Assembly (NCBI RefSeq): GCF_026212465.1
Contig: NC_080060.1
Span: forward strand, 12,626,066 to 12,690,065
Reading direction: 5' to 3'
DNA: 64,000 nt
Source of the DNA: Amaranthus tricolor
Lineage: Eukaryota > Streptophyta > Magnoliopsida > Caryophyllales > Amaranthaceae
Part shown: positions 1-10,595 of the stretch, piece by piece
Position numbering within the stretch: the first letter of the stretch is position 1
How the letters are laid out: the number at the start of each line of letters is the position of its first letter
Translations under genes and position numbers: made by a program
The notes under the pieces: generated by a model
What the model saw: the letters and a program-made list of their open reading frames with translations, nothing else
Databases searched by the model: none
Told to the model about the DNA's origin: nothing

Positions 1-370
1 GAGTAAACCCCAATGGCACCTCGACGGAGAATTAATATGCGAGCGGAAGATGAACTCGAGTTGGAGTATGACTCCCTTTTGTTTAGATCTCTTTATTGTA
101 TTTGAGAGACTAAAGTTTAGTAGTTTAGGTTTGGGATATTTCAAAGATGTAATTTGAACTTTGGAATTATTTCGATTTAGTTGTAATTTTCCTTTATTTT
201 GGACAGTTAAGACTTCCGTTATATTGCTTTAGTTTGGTTCAAGTATTTTACTTGGATATTGGTTTAACCTTTAAGTAACCTTTCAATTGTGTTGGCAAAA
301 GTAAGCTTCCGCTTGATTAATACTAAATTCCAGTTAGTGTTTGCCTTCATAATTCGGGACGGTTACAATC
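1..370 (+). repeat. Degenerate LTR-like repeat, copy 1
   Basis: This stretch aligns by eye with 1451-1470 plus 2413-2770. Shared landmarks are the opening 'gagtaa..cccc.atg.cacctc', the run 'ttgtaattttcctttattttg', and 'gcttccgcttgattaatactaaatt' near the end (about 305-331 and 2719-2745). The start can be read as a short gag-like opening (M-A-P-R-R-R), stopping at about residue 31. This suggests the LTR/gag junction of an old Ty3/gypsy element, but the family is not certain. Confidence 0.5.
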
Positions 371-1450
371 ATTTTGACTTGTAATTTTAATGAGACACTA
401 ATATGGACAGTAGGTAGATATTAGAACCCTTAGATTAATTCTCTTGGACATTAATGGACTTTAATGAATTTTATCGTTTTATTGGTAAAAATGGCTATAT
501 TAATTATTTAAAATATGATAAACGTAATTAATTGTTGGAGTATTATTTTATTTTCTTTTTATAAATTGTTGTTTTGATTACCGATAAATTGCAAATTTTT
601 TGAAAAATCGTTAATTCTATGAAATCTTTTATTTAATAAATATATGATATATGAAAAATATTTTGGTTGTTTTGAATCAAATTCATAACTATTTGAAATT
701 TTATTATTTTACTTGAAATGAGTTGAATCAAGTCTTTAAAAACATTTTAGTAAATCCCTTGAAATTGTATTGTTTGTAAGTAAGTTGTAAAAGATGTTTT
801 TTTTTCCATTCTTTGTAGTGATGCCCTAATATAATACAAGTATTTATACATGATGTGTTTGATGATTTCACAAGCAAGTATGTTTAATCCCATGTGAAAA
901 AGTTATGAATTATGTTTTACCAAAACATGTTGACCGCATGGAAAAATATTTACAATTATAAGTCATGATACTACAATGAAAAGCATGTTTATACCAAGTG
1001 GTGAAAATGTTGAATATCAAGTAAAGTAATATGAATGATGTATATATATGAACAAATGAAAGTGTTGGGTACATTCGTCACAACAATGGTTGTGTATGTG
1101 GTTAGGCATAACAAAGGTTATGCCTGATTTTAACACAATACCATTCTATTAGAATCTAGTCTGTCGCGCGCGAATGGTGGATCGCCTACCAAAAGAGTCA
1201 TAGAATGAACTCAATGTTAGTACCATTCAGCTAAATAATATATACTGCTAATAAGAAACCATATTGTTTTGGAAGTTACTGAGCAGCTTTTGAACCATTG
1301 ATTTGAGTAAAAACAAAAAAATTGATTTTATGATTTCAAGATTTAATTATCTCAAACAAAAGTTTTATGACATGACGGACACTAGTGTTGAATACTCGGC
1401 CTTTTTGCTGAAACTATGCTTTTGTGTGTTTTTCAATGATTTTGTTTTAG
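371..1450. other. Gene-free LTR-like spacer
   Basis: AT-rich sequence with no ORF of note between the two repeat copies. The segment at about 1080-1230 (GC-richer, with 'gtctgtcgcgcgcgaatgg') resembles the central part of plant gypsy LTRs, but I cannot assign it. No gene is seen. Confidence 0.5.
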
Positions 1451-1480
1451 AGTAATCCCCATGCCACCTCTGATGCAATT

Positions 1481-1924
1481 ATGAAGAGCTCACAATTCAA
1501 TATCAAATACGTACATAATTGTATCAAAGCACTAATAAAGCCCATTGAACCTCCATGTACTAAACATGCTGATCATAGCTTGAAGGAAGGAGATCAACTT
1601 CAAGATGGACTAAACATGAACATGAAAGCATGGCAAGAGCAAGAGGAAACACAAGGAAGCCTTCCAGCAAACATCAGACAGAACAAAAGGCTGTTCCCAG
1701 GTCAGCAAGCAACAGAACAGCAAAGACATCGACCTGCCTGGCAGCCCACCTTGCGAGCATTGGAACGTCTAGCCTGGTGTGTGTATGAGCATGGGATTTC
1801 AAAGAATGGCATCTTTAGACATGAAAGAAGAAGCCAAGACTCAGAGTTAGCACAGAGAGCCCTCACAGAACCCACAAGATCAGCTCCAAGGTCACGTGTT
1901 CGCCAGCTGTTTGATAGTGGCTGA
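1481..1924 (+). CDS. ORF inside the solo LTR
   Basis: A 147-codon sense ORF in the U3 part of the LTR. It is hydrophilic and rich in Q, E and R, with no domain that I recognise. The related solo LTR at 54222-55218 has a sense ORF in the same region (54873-55175) with recognisable residue similarity (K-x-W-Q-x-Q-E, L-P-A-x-I-R-x-N). It could be the 3' end of the element's polyprotein reaching into the LTR, or an open frame kept by chance. Confidence 0.3.
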   Translation: MKSSQFNIKYVHNCIKALIKPIEPPCTKHADHSLKEGDQLQDGLNMNMKAWQEQEETQGSLPANIRQNKRLFPGQQATEQQRHRPAWQPTLRALERLAWCVYEHGISKNGIFRHERRSQDSELAQRALTEPTRSAPRSRVRQLFDSG

Positions 1925-2045
1925 TTTCAGAACACTTAGGCTATTTTTTTGTTCTGTTTTATTTTCTTGTTTGCACGTGTTTTAATAAATAGGCACGGGG
2001 TAGTTAAGTTTGTTAGGCTCCCCAACTAGCCGTTAAGAAAAGCTC

Positions 2046-2053
2046 TATATAAA
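2046..2053 (+). promoter_or_regulatory. LTR TATA box
   Basis: TATATAAA sits in the solo LTR about 360 bp before its 3' end. The same box lies in the related LTRs at 7140-7147 (plus) and 54587-54594 (minus), each just after a 'gccgtta' motif. The conserved placement fits the U3/R transcription start of the family. Confidence 0.7.
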
Positions 2054-2412
2054 GGGCATGCTCATTGTAATAAAATTCAGTTTTGGTTAATGAAAATCTT
2101 ATTCAAGTAATTGGTGCAATTACAATCCTGAGTATCATCTTTGTGAGTGAAGCAAGGAAGTATTCAGTCATTTCCACGAAGGTTGAGAGAGTGAATCTCG
2201 ACTCTAGTGTGAGGAGGAGGCCAGGGATCGAGTGAAGATTCATTGTCTCCATCCACGACATAGAACCATTCATCCGAATTGTTCTCGTCACCCTTCTGTT
2301 TTCATACAAAACAGAAGGTTTTATCTGTTCTTTGTGTGTCACGAGGGGTCGTGGCATCAATCTTGAAGGCTTTAAGGGGGTTCTTGGATCATTGCACTCC
2401 ATACTCGCATCA

Positions 2413-2770
2413 ACCTCGAAGAAGTGTTAGAGGAGAAGTCAGGATTGGACTTGTGTAGGAGTACGACTTCATTATCTTCATTATGTTCTTAAGTTAGCTT
2501 TTATGAATTTGAGAGATATTATTAGACATCTTAGAAAGATTTGAATTATTTAAAGTTGTAAGTTTGAACTTATGAACTTCAATTCAATTTGGTTGTAATT
2601 TTCCTTTATTTTGAGACATTTAAGACTTCTGTTATATTGATTTGGTTTTGGTTCAAGTATTTTACTTTGATATTGGTTTAACCTTTAAGTAACCCCTTTA
2701 ATTGTGCTGGCAAAAGTGAGCTTCCGCTTGATTAATACTAAATTACAGTTAGCCTTTGCCTTCATATTTC
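2413..2770 (+). repeat. Degenerate LTR-like repeat, copy 2
   Basis: This is the continuation of the sequence interrupted by the solo LTR. Read together with 1451-1470 it parallels window positions 1-370. Its right edge, near 2770, abuts an unrelated integrase remnant, so the junction is a rearrangement or deletion point. Confidence 0.5.
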
Positions 2771-2774
2771 GTGG

Positions 2775-3786
2775 ATGTTACATGTACATGGTGATACACG
2801 TGAGTTTATCAAAGCGTGCGATAGATGCCAACGGGTTGGGAAATTTTCCAAAAGAAATAGGATTCCCCTCAACTTTATTCTTGAGGTTGAAATATTTGAT
2901 TGTTGGGGGATTGACTTCCAAGGCCCGTTTCCTTCTTCTTATGGCAGCAAGTATATCTTGGTGGCTTGTGATTATGTGTTCAAATGGGTGGAGGCTATTA
3001 CAACTTCAATAAATGATGCTAGAGTGGCGTGCAAACTCTTCAAGAATACCATCTTTTCCCGTTTTGTTGTGCCCCGGATCCCTATTAATGATAGTTTTAC
3101 TCATTTCATCGAGAACAAGTTCGAGGCCTTGCTTAAGAAGTATGGGGTTCATCACCGTTTTATATTGCCCTATCACCCACAAACAAGTGGGCAAGTGGAG
3201 ATAACTAATAGAGTGATTAAGTCTATTCTTGAGAAGATCATGACTCGCGTAAGGAAAGCTCGAGCACACAAGCTCAATGATGCTCTTTGGGCTTATCGGA
3301 CGAATTACAAAACACCTATAGGGACCACTCCATATCGCCTTGTGTTTGGTAAAGCATGCCACCTACCGGTGAAAATAGAGCGTTATGGGCTATCAAGGCT
3401 TTGAATTTTGATCTAACAGTGCTGGTGAGAACCGTCTCTCAGACATCAATGAACTTGAGGAGATTAGATTGAATGCTTATGAGAGCTCAATGATATACAA
3501 AGAGAAGACTAAAGTGTGGCATGACAAGTGTATTTCTAAATGCGAGTTTGAGGTTGGTGACCCGCTTCTTGTGTTCAATGCTTGTTTGAAACTATTTCCT
3601 AGGATATTGCGATCAAGATGGACAGGACTTTACACCGTAACTAGGGTCTTTCCTTATCGGTCACTTGAAATTAATGGTGAAAGAGGTACTTTCAAGGTAA
3701 ATGGTCACCGAGCTAAGCATTATGTGGTTGGTTCAAAGATTGAAGGCAAGAAGACATTGTTCCTTGCCCCATTGGAGGCTTCTTGA
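2775..3786 (+). pseudogene. Athila-like Ty3/gypsy integrase remnant
   Basis: Two ORFs (2775-3404 and 3469-3786) in the same direction make up most of an integrase. The first starts inside the zinc-binding region (C-D-R-C-Q-R), continues with W-G-I-D-F-x-G-P-F around the first catalytic Asp, a degraded second Asp region (I-N-D-S-F-T-H-F in place of the usual S-D-G-G-x-H-F), and H-P-Q-T-S-G-Q-V-E around the Glu. The second holds the C-terminal DNA-binding part (G-D-P-L-L-V-F). A stop and frameshift at about 3404-3468 separate them. The composition and the downstream 'gaggcaaccc' motif match the Athila lineage. It is 5'-truncated and inactive. Confidence 0.85.
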
Positions 3787-4500
3787 GTGTTAGCAACTTC
3801 ATCGAGCTACCAACGTTAAAAATAACGTTTTCGAGAGGCAACCCGCATATGTACATTCTTTGAGTCTTGAAATTTGGGTATACTTCTAAAGTACCTATGG
3901 CCTAAGGAGGAACTTTAGAAGCAAGTTGAGAGTTGTGGGTATAATTTTGTGAAAGTTTGAAATTTGGGTGCATCAATTTTTACCTAATGTCGACCGAGAT
4001 TACCGCGGCTTTGCCCGAAGTCAAACAATCTCAAGCGAGACTTATCCTGTGTGGGAAATTTTTGTTGCATAGAAAAGTGGATAGTCTCGCTCTAGACCAT
4101 ACCCACTTCGACCGAGAGTGACAGATCTCGCCCGAGATCAACCCCAACTTCACCAAGATCTTTTGCAGAACAACAAATTTCGAATGAAGCTACCCTAATC
4201 TCGGCCGAGACTGAGCCAACTTCGGCCAAAGCCAACCCAGTCTCGGTCGAGACTGACCCTTATACAGAAAGATCCGCCCTTTTTCACAAAACTTCACACC
4301 CTTTCTCATTCTTACCCAAATCCGATTTCTCTTCTCTCTCTCTAAACATCTTACTACCACTCTCACAATCAATAAAACCACCACAAACCACCACTCTAAC
4401 CACCCTCAAAGTCAACTCTCACAACTACATCTCTTTCTCTTTCCATTCTCACTCTCTCACTCAAATCTTTCATCTTCCCACTTTCTCTACTATCCCCAAC
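3787..4500 (+). other. Athila-like spacer between pol and env-like ORF
   Basis: Non-coding. 'gagaggcaaccc' at about 3833-3844 is typical of the region just after Athila pol. From 3990 to 4260 the motif (g)accgaga / tctcggccgaga recurs many times. A related stretch occurs at 6681-6775. No gene is seen. Confidence 0.6.
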
Positions 4501-4507
4501 TTCTACC

Positions 4508-4890
4508 ATGGCTAGAGACAAAAGGTCTAGATCTACAAGGGAGCGCACTAAGGGTAAAGATGGTGGGTCAAAAAGCAACGCTGCTAGTAGTTCCAGAAGG
4601 GCTGCAATAGAGGAGGATGTGAGGCCCGAGTAACCGGGCCAAGAGATTGGTACGATGCTCAGTTCCACAAAGTCATCTTCAAATCTCAAGAGCAATTCGA
4701 CAAGTTTCAAGCATTCAAACAAAGAGGTATTCAACAAACCCGATTTGTTTGTACTAATATTTTGGAAAGAATGAATCTCCTTGAGTCCTTTACTGCTTTG
4801 ATGGATACATGTGGGTTGGGGGGATGGATGGATATTTGGCACATGTCCTTTGAGTCTTGGACATCTGAGTTCTTGTGTTCCGTACAACCC
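4508..4890 (+). pseudogene. Athila env-like ORF remnant
   Basis: The ORF opens M-A-R-D-K-R-S-R-S and is stopped early (at about 4631). The reading continues in another frame from about 4660 with F-K-S-Q-E-Q-F-D-K-F and N-L-L-E-S-F-T-A-L-M-D up to about 4890. Position downstream of integrase and the N-L-L-E...L-M-D plus F-E-S-W-T-S-E-F-L pattern fit the third ORF of Athila elements. It is broken by a stop and a frameshift and truncated at the 3' end. Confidence 0.6.
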
Positions 4891-5378
4891 GACACAGAAA
4901 TGGGTAATAATGTTATGCAGTTATGCTATTTAGACACAATAATGTTGACCATATCTTGACTTATGCTCAATTCTGTGCTGCATTTCACATTAACACTGAA
5001 ATAATGATAGAAATAACCCTAAACAATACAACAGAATACATATAACATTAAAAGAAAAAAAACGTCGAGGATAAAATAACATTAAAAGAATACAACTGAA
5101 ATTACATTAAGAAATCAGACAGAGAAAAGAAGACATTTAAAAGAATACAATAAGAGAGAAAAGAATAACATTCAAGAATAGAAAATGTAAGGGAGAAAGA
5201 GGCGGTTGAATAAATTGACACAGAAGAACAAATAGCGAGCAACAATCAAGAAGTTTCGACAGAGAAAAATGGCGAGCAGCAAGCAAGAATAATGGCCGTC
5301 GAAAAATCAACAGAAGAAAAAATCGAGAGAGAAGAAGATAGGAGAAGCAACATACCTGGATGTGCACTGTGCAGCAAT
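4891..5378. other. Gene-free, purine-rich spacer
   Basis: No coding signal. Long A/G-rich stretches (for example 5040-5350) give only low-complexity ORFs on the minus strand. The boundary of the Athila remnant is near 4890-4930. Confidence 0.5.
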
Positions 5379-5845
5379 GGCAACTGGAGCAGCAGCAAGA
5401 ATCAAGAGAGAGAGTTTAGGTTTTTTAAATTTGAAGGGCAGTAATATGCACGAGTTTTTTACACGTTCTAAAATTTATTATTTGATAAAATGGCTCGAGC
5501 TTCATGAGGCGCTTTAGGCGCCCCTTTTTCACCGTCTTTGTATATGTGTTGCGCTTGGAGTGAATGAGGCGTTTTTGCAACTGGAGTAGCAGTAAGAATT
5601 GAGAGAGAATCGAGAGAGTGTTTAGGTTTTTTCCTTCCTTCAATTCTGACTTCTAGGGCAAAAAATTAAATTTTTTTCTTCTACATCATTAAATTTGAAG
5701 GGCATATTCAGTAATATGCATGAGTTTTTTACACCTTCTAAAGTTTATTATTTGATAAAAGGGCTCGAGCTTCATGAGGCGCTCTAGGCGCGCCTTTTCC
5801 ACCGCTTTGTATATGCGTTGCGTCTGGAGTGAATGAGGCGTTTTG
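5379..5845. repeat. Tandem duplication, two units of about 200 and 270 bp
   Basis: The series 'caactggag.agcag.aagaat...gtttaggtttttt...aaatttgaagggca...taatatgca.gagttttttaca...gcttcatgaggcgct' occurs at 5379-5576 and again from 5577. The second unit holds an extra 'ccttccttcaattctgacttc' insert. The ends carry GGCGC-rich runs (about 5500-5520, 5780-5800, 5845-5875). Confidence 0.8.
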
Positions 5846-6680
5846 GCTAGCGCCTTGGTGCACCCTGCGCCCGAGGGGCACTTTTTAAAACAAAGAGTGT
5901 ACCTAAGCGGCAATCTATTTCTTGTGGATGTTCTGCATCCCGTTTTGCGCTTATTTTTGACGTTTTGTCGGAATTGCTTGTTTGCGGGACCTGGTGGTCA
6001 TTTACTGCAGTTGACAAATATTTACATACTATTGTTTTATACAAAGATGTTCAATATATAAATGAAACACTAAAAAATTCATCAATTAGCAATATGTTCC
6101 GCAATAATTCATAAAATGTTCAAAGAAAAATCACTTACATTAGACTTGAAAATATCGGACAAAATGGTTGAAATAGAATCCAAACACCATTGTTTTATAC
6201 AAAGATGTTCAATATGTTTCCATAAAGGAGATTTCAAAAGAAAGCAACACGCTAACAAGTAACGACATACAATTTTACAGCAGCTCCAAATAAAGCATCA
6301 GAAAGAAAATTTTAATCACTTCATATTATGCTTTGTCCTCTATATGGTGTAGGTCTAAGGCACCAAATGCAATCAAGTCCTAAAATACAATCAAACAGAA
6401 GTATTCAAAACACGGAGACAATTTTTAAGAAAACAAAATGCACCACAATGTAACAAACTATACTACAAAGAAAAGAAGAAAGATCTAGATGATATTCATA
6501 TAAACACTCTGAAGTCTAACCTAAATCATTGGATTTTCACCATAACTAAATAGTTTCATTGAACCTCAAGGCTCAAATGAGCAAGAACGGCAAGAGTATA
6601 TGAATTAGAGAAAAACATTAAAAATATTAAAAATGCAATCTTACAAACTGTATTAAAGAAAAACTTTTAAATAAAATCAC
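5846..6680. other. Gene-free spacer with short internal repeat
   Basis: No supported gene. The phrase 'attgttttatacaaagatgttcaatat' is found at 6030-6056 and again at 6189-6215, a short direct repeat. Confidence 0.5.
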
Positions 6681-6775
6681 TTACAACATCGGTCGAGACT
6701 CTATGGGCTTCGGTCGAAGTCGCCCACTCTCGGCCGAGAATGCCCTAATTTCAGTTGAGACTGGTGGTTTTCTTA
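6681..6775 (+). repeat. Athila-spacer-like fragment
   Basis: 'cggtcgagactc...ggcttcggtcgaagtc...ctctcggccgagaatg' repeats the tctcggccgaga / ttcggtcgaa motif found at 3990-4260. It is probably a second piece of the same element family next to the following LTR fragment. Confidence 0.5.
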
Positions 6776-6989
6776 TTGATCCATTTGCAATAGGATCACA
6801 AACAACACAAGCAGAAGCATACACTGATGAGGAACCTACTGATGGACCAGCCCCTGAGATGCCTTCTGACGTACCTGCTGATGAGCATGTGCAGCAAAAC
6901 AAGAGCACAACCAACCTTGCAACAACCCTCCAATCAACCACCATTCACGGCCCAAGCACAGCAGGATCCAGGACACTTTTAATAGTAGG

Positions 6990-7539
6990 TGTACAATCAG
7001 TAGGTTAAGGCTAGTTCAGTCAGCAAACAAAAATAAGCCTTTTAATTCTATTTTGTTGTGCATATGTTAGCACGTGCATTCTTGATTTTGTTAAGCAAGT
7101 TAGTTAGGCTAATATAGCCGTTAAGATCCTTGTGAGGCCTATATAAAGGATCCTCACTTCATTTGTATATTTCTTTTGATTTTGATTTCGATAAACACAA
7201 AAGTGATTGCATTGACAATTGTTCAAAGGAGGAATACAGGAAGTATTTCTTGACCTGTGTGTGTTCCTTGTGAGTGAAGCAAGGAGTGTATTCAAATTTC
7301 CACAAAGATTGAGAGAGTGAATCTTAATCCAAGTGTGAGGAAGAGGCCAATTGGTTGAGTGTAGACCAATATGTTTCTGTCCAAGTCACAGAACCAATCC
7401 TTTGGATTTGTTCTGGTCAACCTTCTGTTCCTGAAGATCAGAAGGGTGTATCTGGGTTTGGAGTATTCAACAAGACCATCAGACGCATTCTTGAACACCT
7501 AGGTGGAATCTTGGAAAGCTTAAAGGCATTCACGCATCA
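6990..7539 (+). mobile_element. 5' LTR fragment, family A, with adjoining leader
   Basis: It matches the 3' half of the solo LTRs at 1471 and 54222: gccgtta, TATATAAA (7140), 'gagagagtgaatct', 'ccttctgtt', and the terminal GCATCA at 7534-7539. A primer-binding site follows 3 bp later, so this is a 5' LTR with the start of an internal region, not a solo LTR. The left edge is not resolved; similarity to the other copies is lost upstream of about 6990, so it is probably truncated. Confidence 0.75.
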
Positions 7540-7542
7540 ACT

Positions 7543-7554
7543 TGGTATCAGAGC
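7543..7554 (+). other. Primer-binding site (initiator Met tRNA)
   Basis: TGGTATCAGAGC is complementary to the 3' end of plant initiator methionine tRNA and lies 3 bp after the LTR end. It shows where minus-strand DNA synthesis of this element would start. No intact gag follows within the next 300 bp. Confidence 0.85.
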
Positions 7555-7794
7555 AAGGCTGCAGAAGAGGGACACGAAGAATAAAACACGAAACCCACAG
7601 CAATACAGGTGACATTTTCATCATTCTGGTGAAGTTTACAAAAATCAAGTATATTGCAATTTTGTTTGGAATTGGCAATAACAAGGACGAATTCAGTTTC
7701 CAATTCTTTTAAATATTTGTTTTGTTGTTCCAATTACAAATCATAATCAATTATGAATTGCACTTAATCGTGGAATTTGATTTTCTGATCTCTG

Positions 7795-8460
7795 ATAAGT
7801 GTGCATTTCAATCATATATCAACATTTTCAATTCTTGATTAATTTTTGCACAAATTTGTGGAATGCTGTGGAGAATATCATTGCTATTTTGATTTTACAT
7901 GAACTTAGCGAGCAACATCTCCATCTCAGCGTCAGTTTCTGTTTTTGTTGCAGTTTTGCTTGGGCTTTAAGCCCTTTGGTCTTAGGGTTATATAAGGGTC
8001 TTAAAACATCATTAGAACAAGTGTGGAGAGCCTAATACATAGAAACAACTAGGGTTTAGCCATGAGAGTTCTTTCTTCCTTGTATTAGGTTGCTTGTGTG
8101 AAATTGATATTAAAGGTTCAATATTTTCTTTGAGAGAGTATTCTCAAAGGTTGTGAGGCTTGTCATTGATGTATTGTTGAGTATATTAATGAAAGTAATC
8201 TTTGTTTGAGGGGGAGGTATCCATAGATACCTCATAAATCTTGTGTTTGTTGTCTATTGTTGTTGTGCTCTGTTTTTGGGTAGTTCTTTGTGCATTTATT
8301 GTTGATTGTTCTTCACCAAACATCAAAACTCATTCACAACAATTACTCTTTATCCTTGCAAATTAGTTGAACTAAATTCATATCAATTGTTGTCTCCCTG
8401 TGTCGACCAATAAGTACTACAATTATCCTTACGCTTTCGGTATAAAATAAAACAGACAAC
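7795..8460 (+). mobile_element. Athila/Tat-like LTR remnant
   Basis: Opens with TGATAAG, has a TATA-like 'gttatataagggtc' (7987-8000), a 5'UTR-like T-rich run, and near the end 'ctccctgtgtcgaccaataagtac..ttacgctttcggta' (8396-8442). This last motif is typical of Athila/Tat LTR 3' ends. A diverged form lies in reverse at 21400-21440. The ends are not certain and no target duplication is seen. Confidence 0.5.
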
Positions 8461-9421
8461 ACCCATAGTGACAGAGTTACTTAAATGCCCTTAGTTTAGT
8501 AAGGTTACCACACTAGAACAAAAAAGATGGGCCCACCAACACAATTCACCAACAGTGAAATCAACCACCACTGTAAGTTCATAGCCAACTCCGAGAGTCC
8601 ACCGTCAAGGATGACTACACCACTAGATCACCATCCCTAACACCATATAAATTTCTGCCTATACAACTCCCAAACTCCAAATCCCCAACCACCATAATCA
8701 AACCGCAGCCAACACCAAACAACCTAAAACTACCTACCATCAAAATCGAACCACCAAAAACACCAAACAAACCTAAAACTACCAATAAACACCATGAACA
8801 TAAATGAAAACCATTACAACAACGAACTATCAAAAATTTTAAAAATCCCCACTCAAATAAGAAGTCAAAAAACCCAGCACAAGTAAAAAAGTACGACTAT
8901 CCGCATCCAATAATGGATTCACATAAAAACACTAGATCTGGAATAAGGATGAGAAACAATTAAAAAGCCTTATAAAATTGAGAAGAAAAAAAGGTTTTTT
9001 GAAGGAGAGAGAAAAATACTTGAAATGATGTATGAAGATTGAGAGATTGAAGGTGATGGAATGAAAGAGCCATGGAAGTGGGGTGAGTTGTGTTGTTTGT
9101 TTCCTATGAATGTTCAGATGGAGGAAGATAGTTAATGATGATGATTTGATAATAGTCTGCCTGTCAATATTACTAAGGAGGTGGTTCAACACCAAATGTA
9201 GATGAAGTAATAATAGCTGATGTACTAGTCCAAATGACACTAATCTCAATTATCCATCCTATCTCTGTTAACTTGTTAAGTGGTAGCAAAGGAGGAGCAA
9301 TTGATGCAACAAACCATATATATCAACTATCAACCAGTACAGTTTACAGCCATTGCAGATATACATTTGGTATGACATTATGAACAACAAGCTAAAAGGT
9401 CAAGTATGCATGCAATGAAGG
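8461..9421. other. Gene-free spacer
   Basis: Two minus-strand ORFs (8615-8833, 8932-9249) have skewed composition (V/G-rich; L/H/F-rich) and no motif, so they are not called. The region could be an intron of the host transcript suggested by the exon-like sequence at 9531-9592. Confidence 0.4.
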
Positions 9422-9510
9422 TACTACTCTGTCACTTATAATTTGTCTCGTTTAACTAAATGTGAGTTTTTTTTCGTCAAATGAGGCCAATAATAAGAGA
9501 GAGGAGTAGT
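9422..9510. mobile_element. Very short Stowaway-like MITE
   Basis: The left end 'tactactctgtcacttataatttg' and right end 'aataataagagagaggagtagt' are imperfect inverted copies about 90 bp apart. The ends resemble degenerate Stowaway termini (TA-CTC..). It contains no coding sequence. Confidence 0.45.
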
Positions 9511-9530
9511 GCTTAAGAAGGAACTATTAC

Positions 9531-9592
9531 TTGATATCCATGCCGCATTGGAGGATGGTTACTAGGATGAAGGTACGGTGCTCCTGTTTGCC
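9531..9592 (-). CDS. Orphan exon-like ORF, Pro/His-rich
   Basis: On the minus strand a 62-nt segment is bounded by a good acceptor (tatacag) and a donor (CAA|gtaata). One frame is open and reads Q-T-G-A-P-Y-L-H-P-S-N-H-P-P-M-R-H-G-Y-Q, plausible as part of a proline-rich host protein. I cannot find certain neighbouring exons, so it may be a relic or chance. Confidence 0.25.
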
Positions 9593-9599
9593 CTGTATA

Positions 9600-10330
9600 C
9601 ATTAAAAATAAGGTTAACATCTGAAACTCATTTGCATCAGATCAATCATGCAAGATTTTCTTATGAACTAACACTTCAAGATCAATAAGATCTAATTGAG
9701 TACAAAAAAATATAGTTGATCGGAAGTTCCAAATAAAATAGAAAGTAAACACTGAGCATGAAGTAAACACTAAGCATGAACTAACACAGAGCAGGAAGTA
9801 AACACTAAGCATGATCTCAGCACTACTTAAATTAGTTGTAAATTAAGAATGACATTCAGCTGCTGGTAAAAGATGAACACATAGTATAAATAGCAAGTAG
9901 CAAATGAGATATTGGAATCTCGAATCCTAAAATGCCCCTTTTGTACCATAAACACATGTCACCAACTCCCCTTTAGCCCAGAGTATCAATCATCAAACGT
10001 GATAAAAGGTTAAAGGTTATCTAAACTCAAATTCCTCAGAGAGCATGTCCAGTGACTATCTTAGGCATCGCCTAGCACAAGCTCCAATATAACAAAATCC
10101 GAACCTAGTTGACACGTTGGAAAGACCTTAAGCAGCCTCATTTATTAATGAACATAGCTCGGCATAGTTTTTTTGTAGAACACAAAGTCAAATAAACCAA
10201 CTCCAATTGACTCGACCTTGCAACCTAAGGGACTAAGACTAAGCTGAACAAGCTCATATAGAGAGTAGATTTAAAGCTAGCCACTGATTATCCTCAAATA
10301 GAGTAATAAGTACAATGTTTGGGTATCTGA
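9600..10330. other. Gene-free spacer
   Basis: No supported gene. A short direct repeat 'aagtaaacactaagcatga' / 'aagtaaacactgagcatga' occurs three times at about 9743-9812. Confidence 0.5.
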
Positions 10331-10595
10331 AGCTTTATCAACTCTAATGAGCTCCGTGTTCAAAGACGAGCTTTTTCCTCGAGTTCACATAGAGTTCAAT
10401 TTTTCATAAACCTCTTACTTTGCTAATTATCCACAAAAATCTCACACCAAAGACAACAATGCCAAGGCTAAAGCTTTATTCACTTTCGAGGCTCCATGTT
10501 CTAATACAAGTTTTTTCCTCAAATTTTCATAAAAATTTTACTTTGCCAATCATCCACACAAATTTCACACCAACAACAATCTCGAAACGTTATTC
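10331..10595. repeat. Two-unit tandem repeat, 141-bp period
   Basis: Unit 1 starts 'agctttatcaactctaatgagctccgtgttc' (10331), unit 2 'agctttattcactttcgaggctccatgttc' (10472). They share 'ttttttcctc', 'tttcataaa...ttactttgc.aat.atccaca.aaat.tcacacca' in the same order. Confidence 0.75.

Larger units (their letters stand above)
1471..2412 (+). mobile_element. Solo LTR (family A) with 5-bp TSD ACCTC
   Basis: A 942-bp element begins TGATGC and ends GCATCA, with ACCTC directly before (1466-1470) and after (2413-2417). This is a textbook solo LTR left by LTR-LTR recombination. It carries a TATA box, a GT-rich U5-like stretch, and is related to the LTRs at 6990-7539 and 54222-55218. The related copy at 7.5 kb is followed by an initiator-Met primer site, which fixes the orientation as plus. 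It inserted into copy 2 of the flanking tandem repeat, just after a gag-like M-P-P-R opening. Confidence 0.9.
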
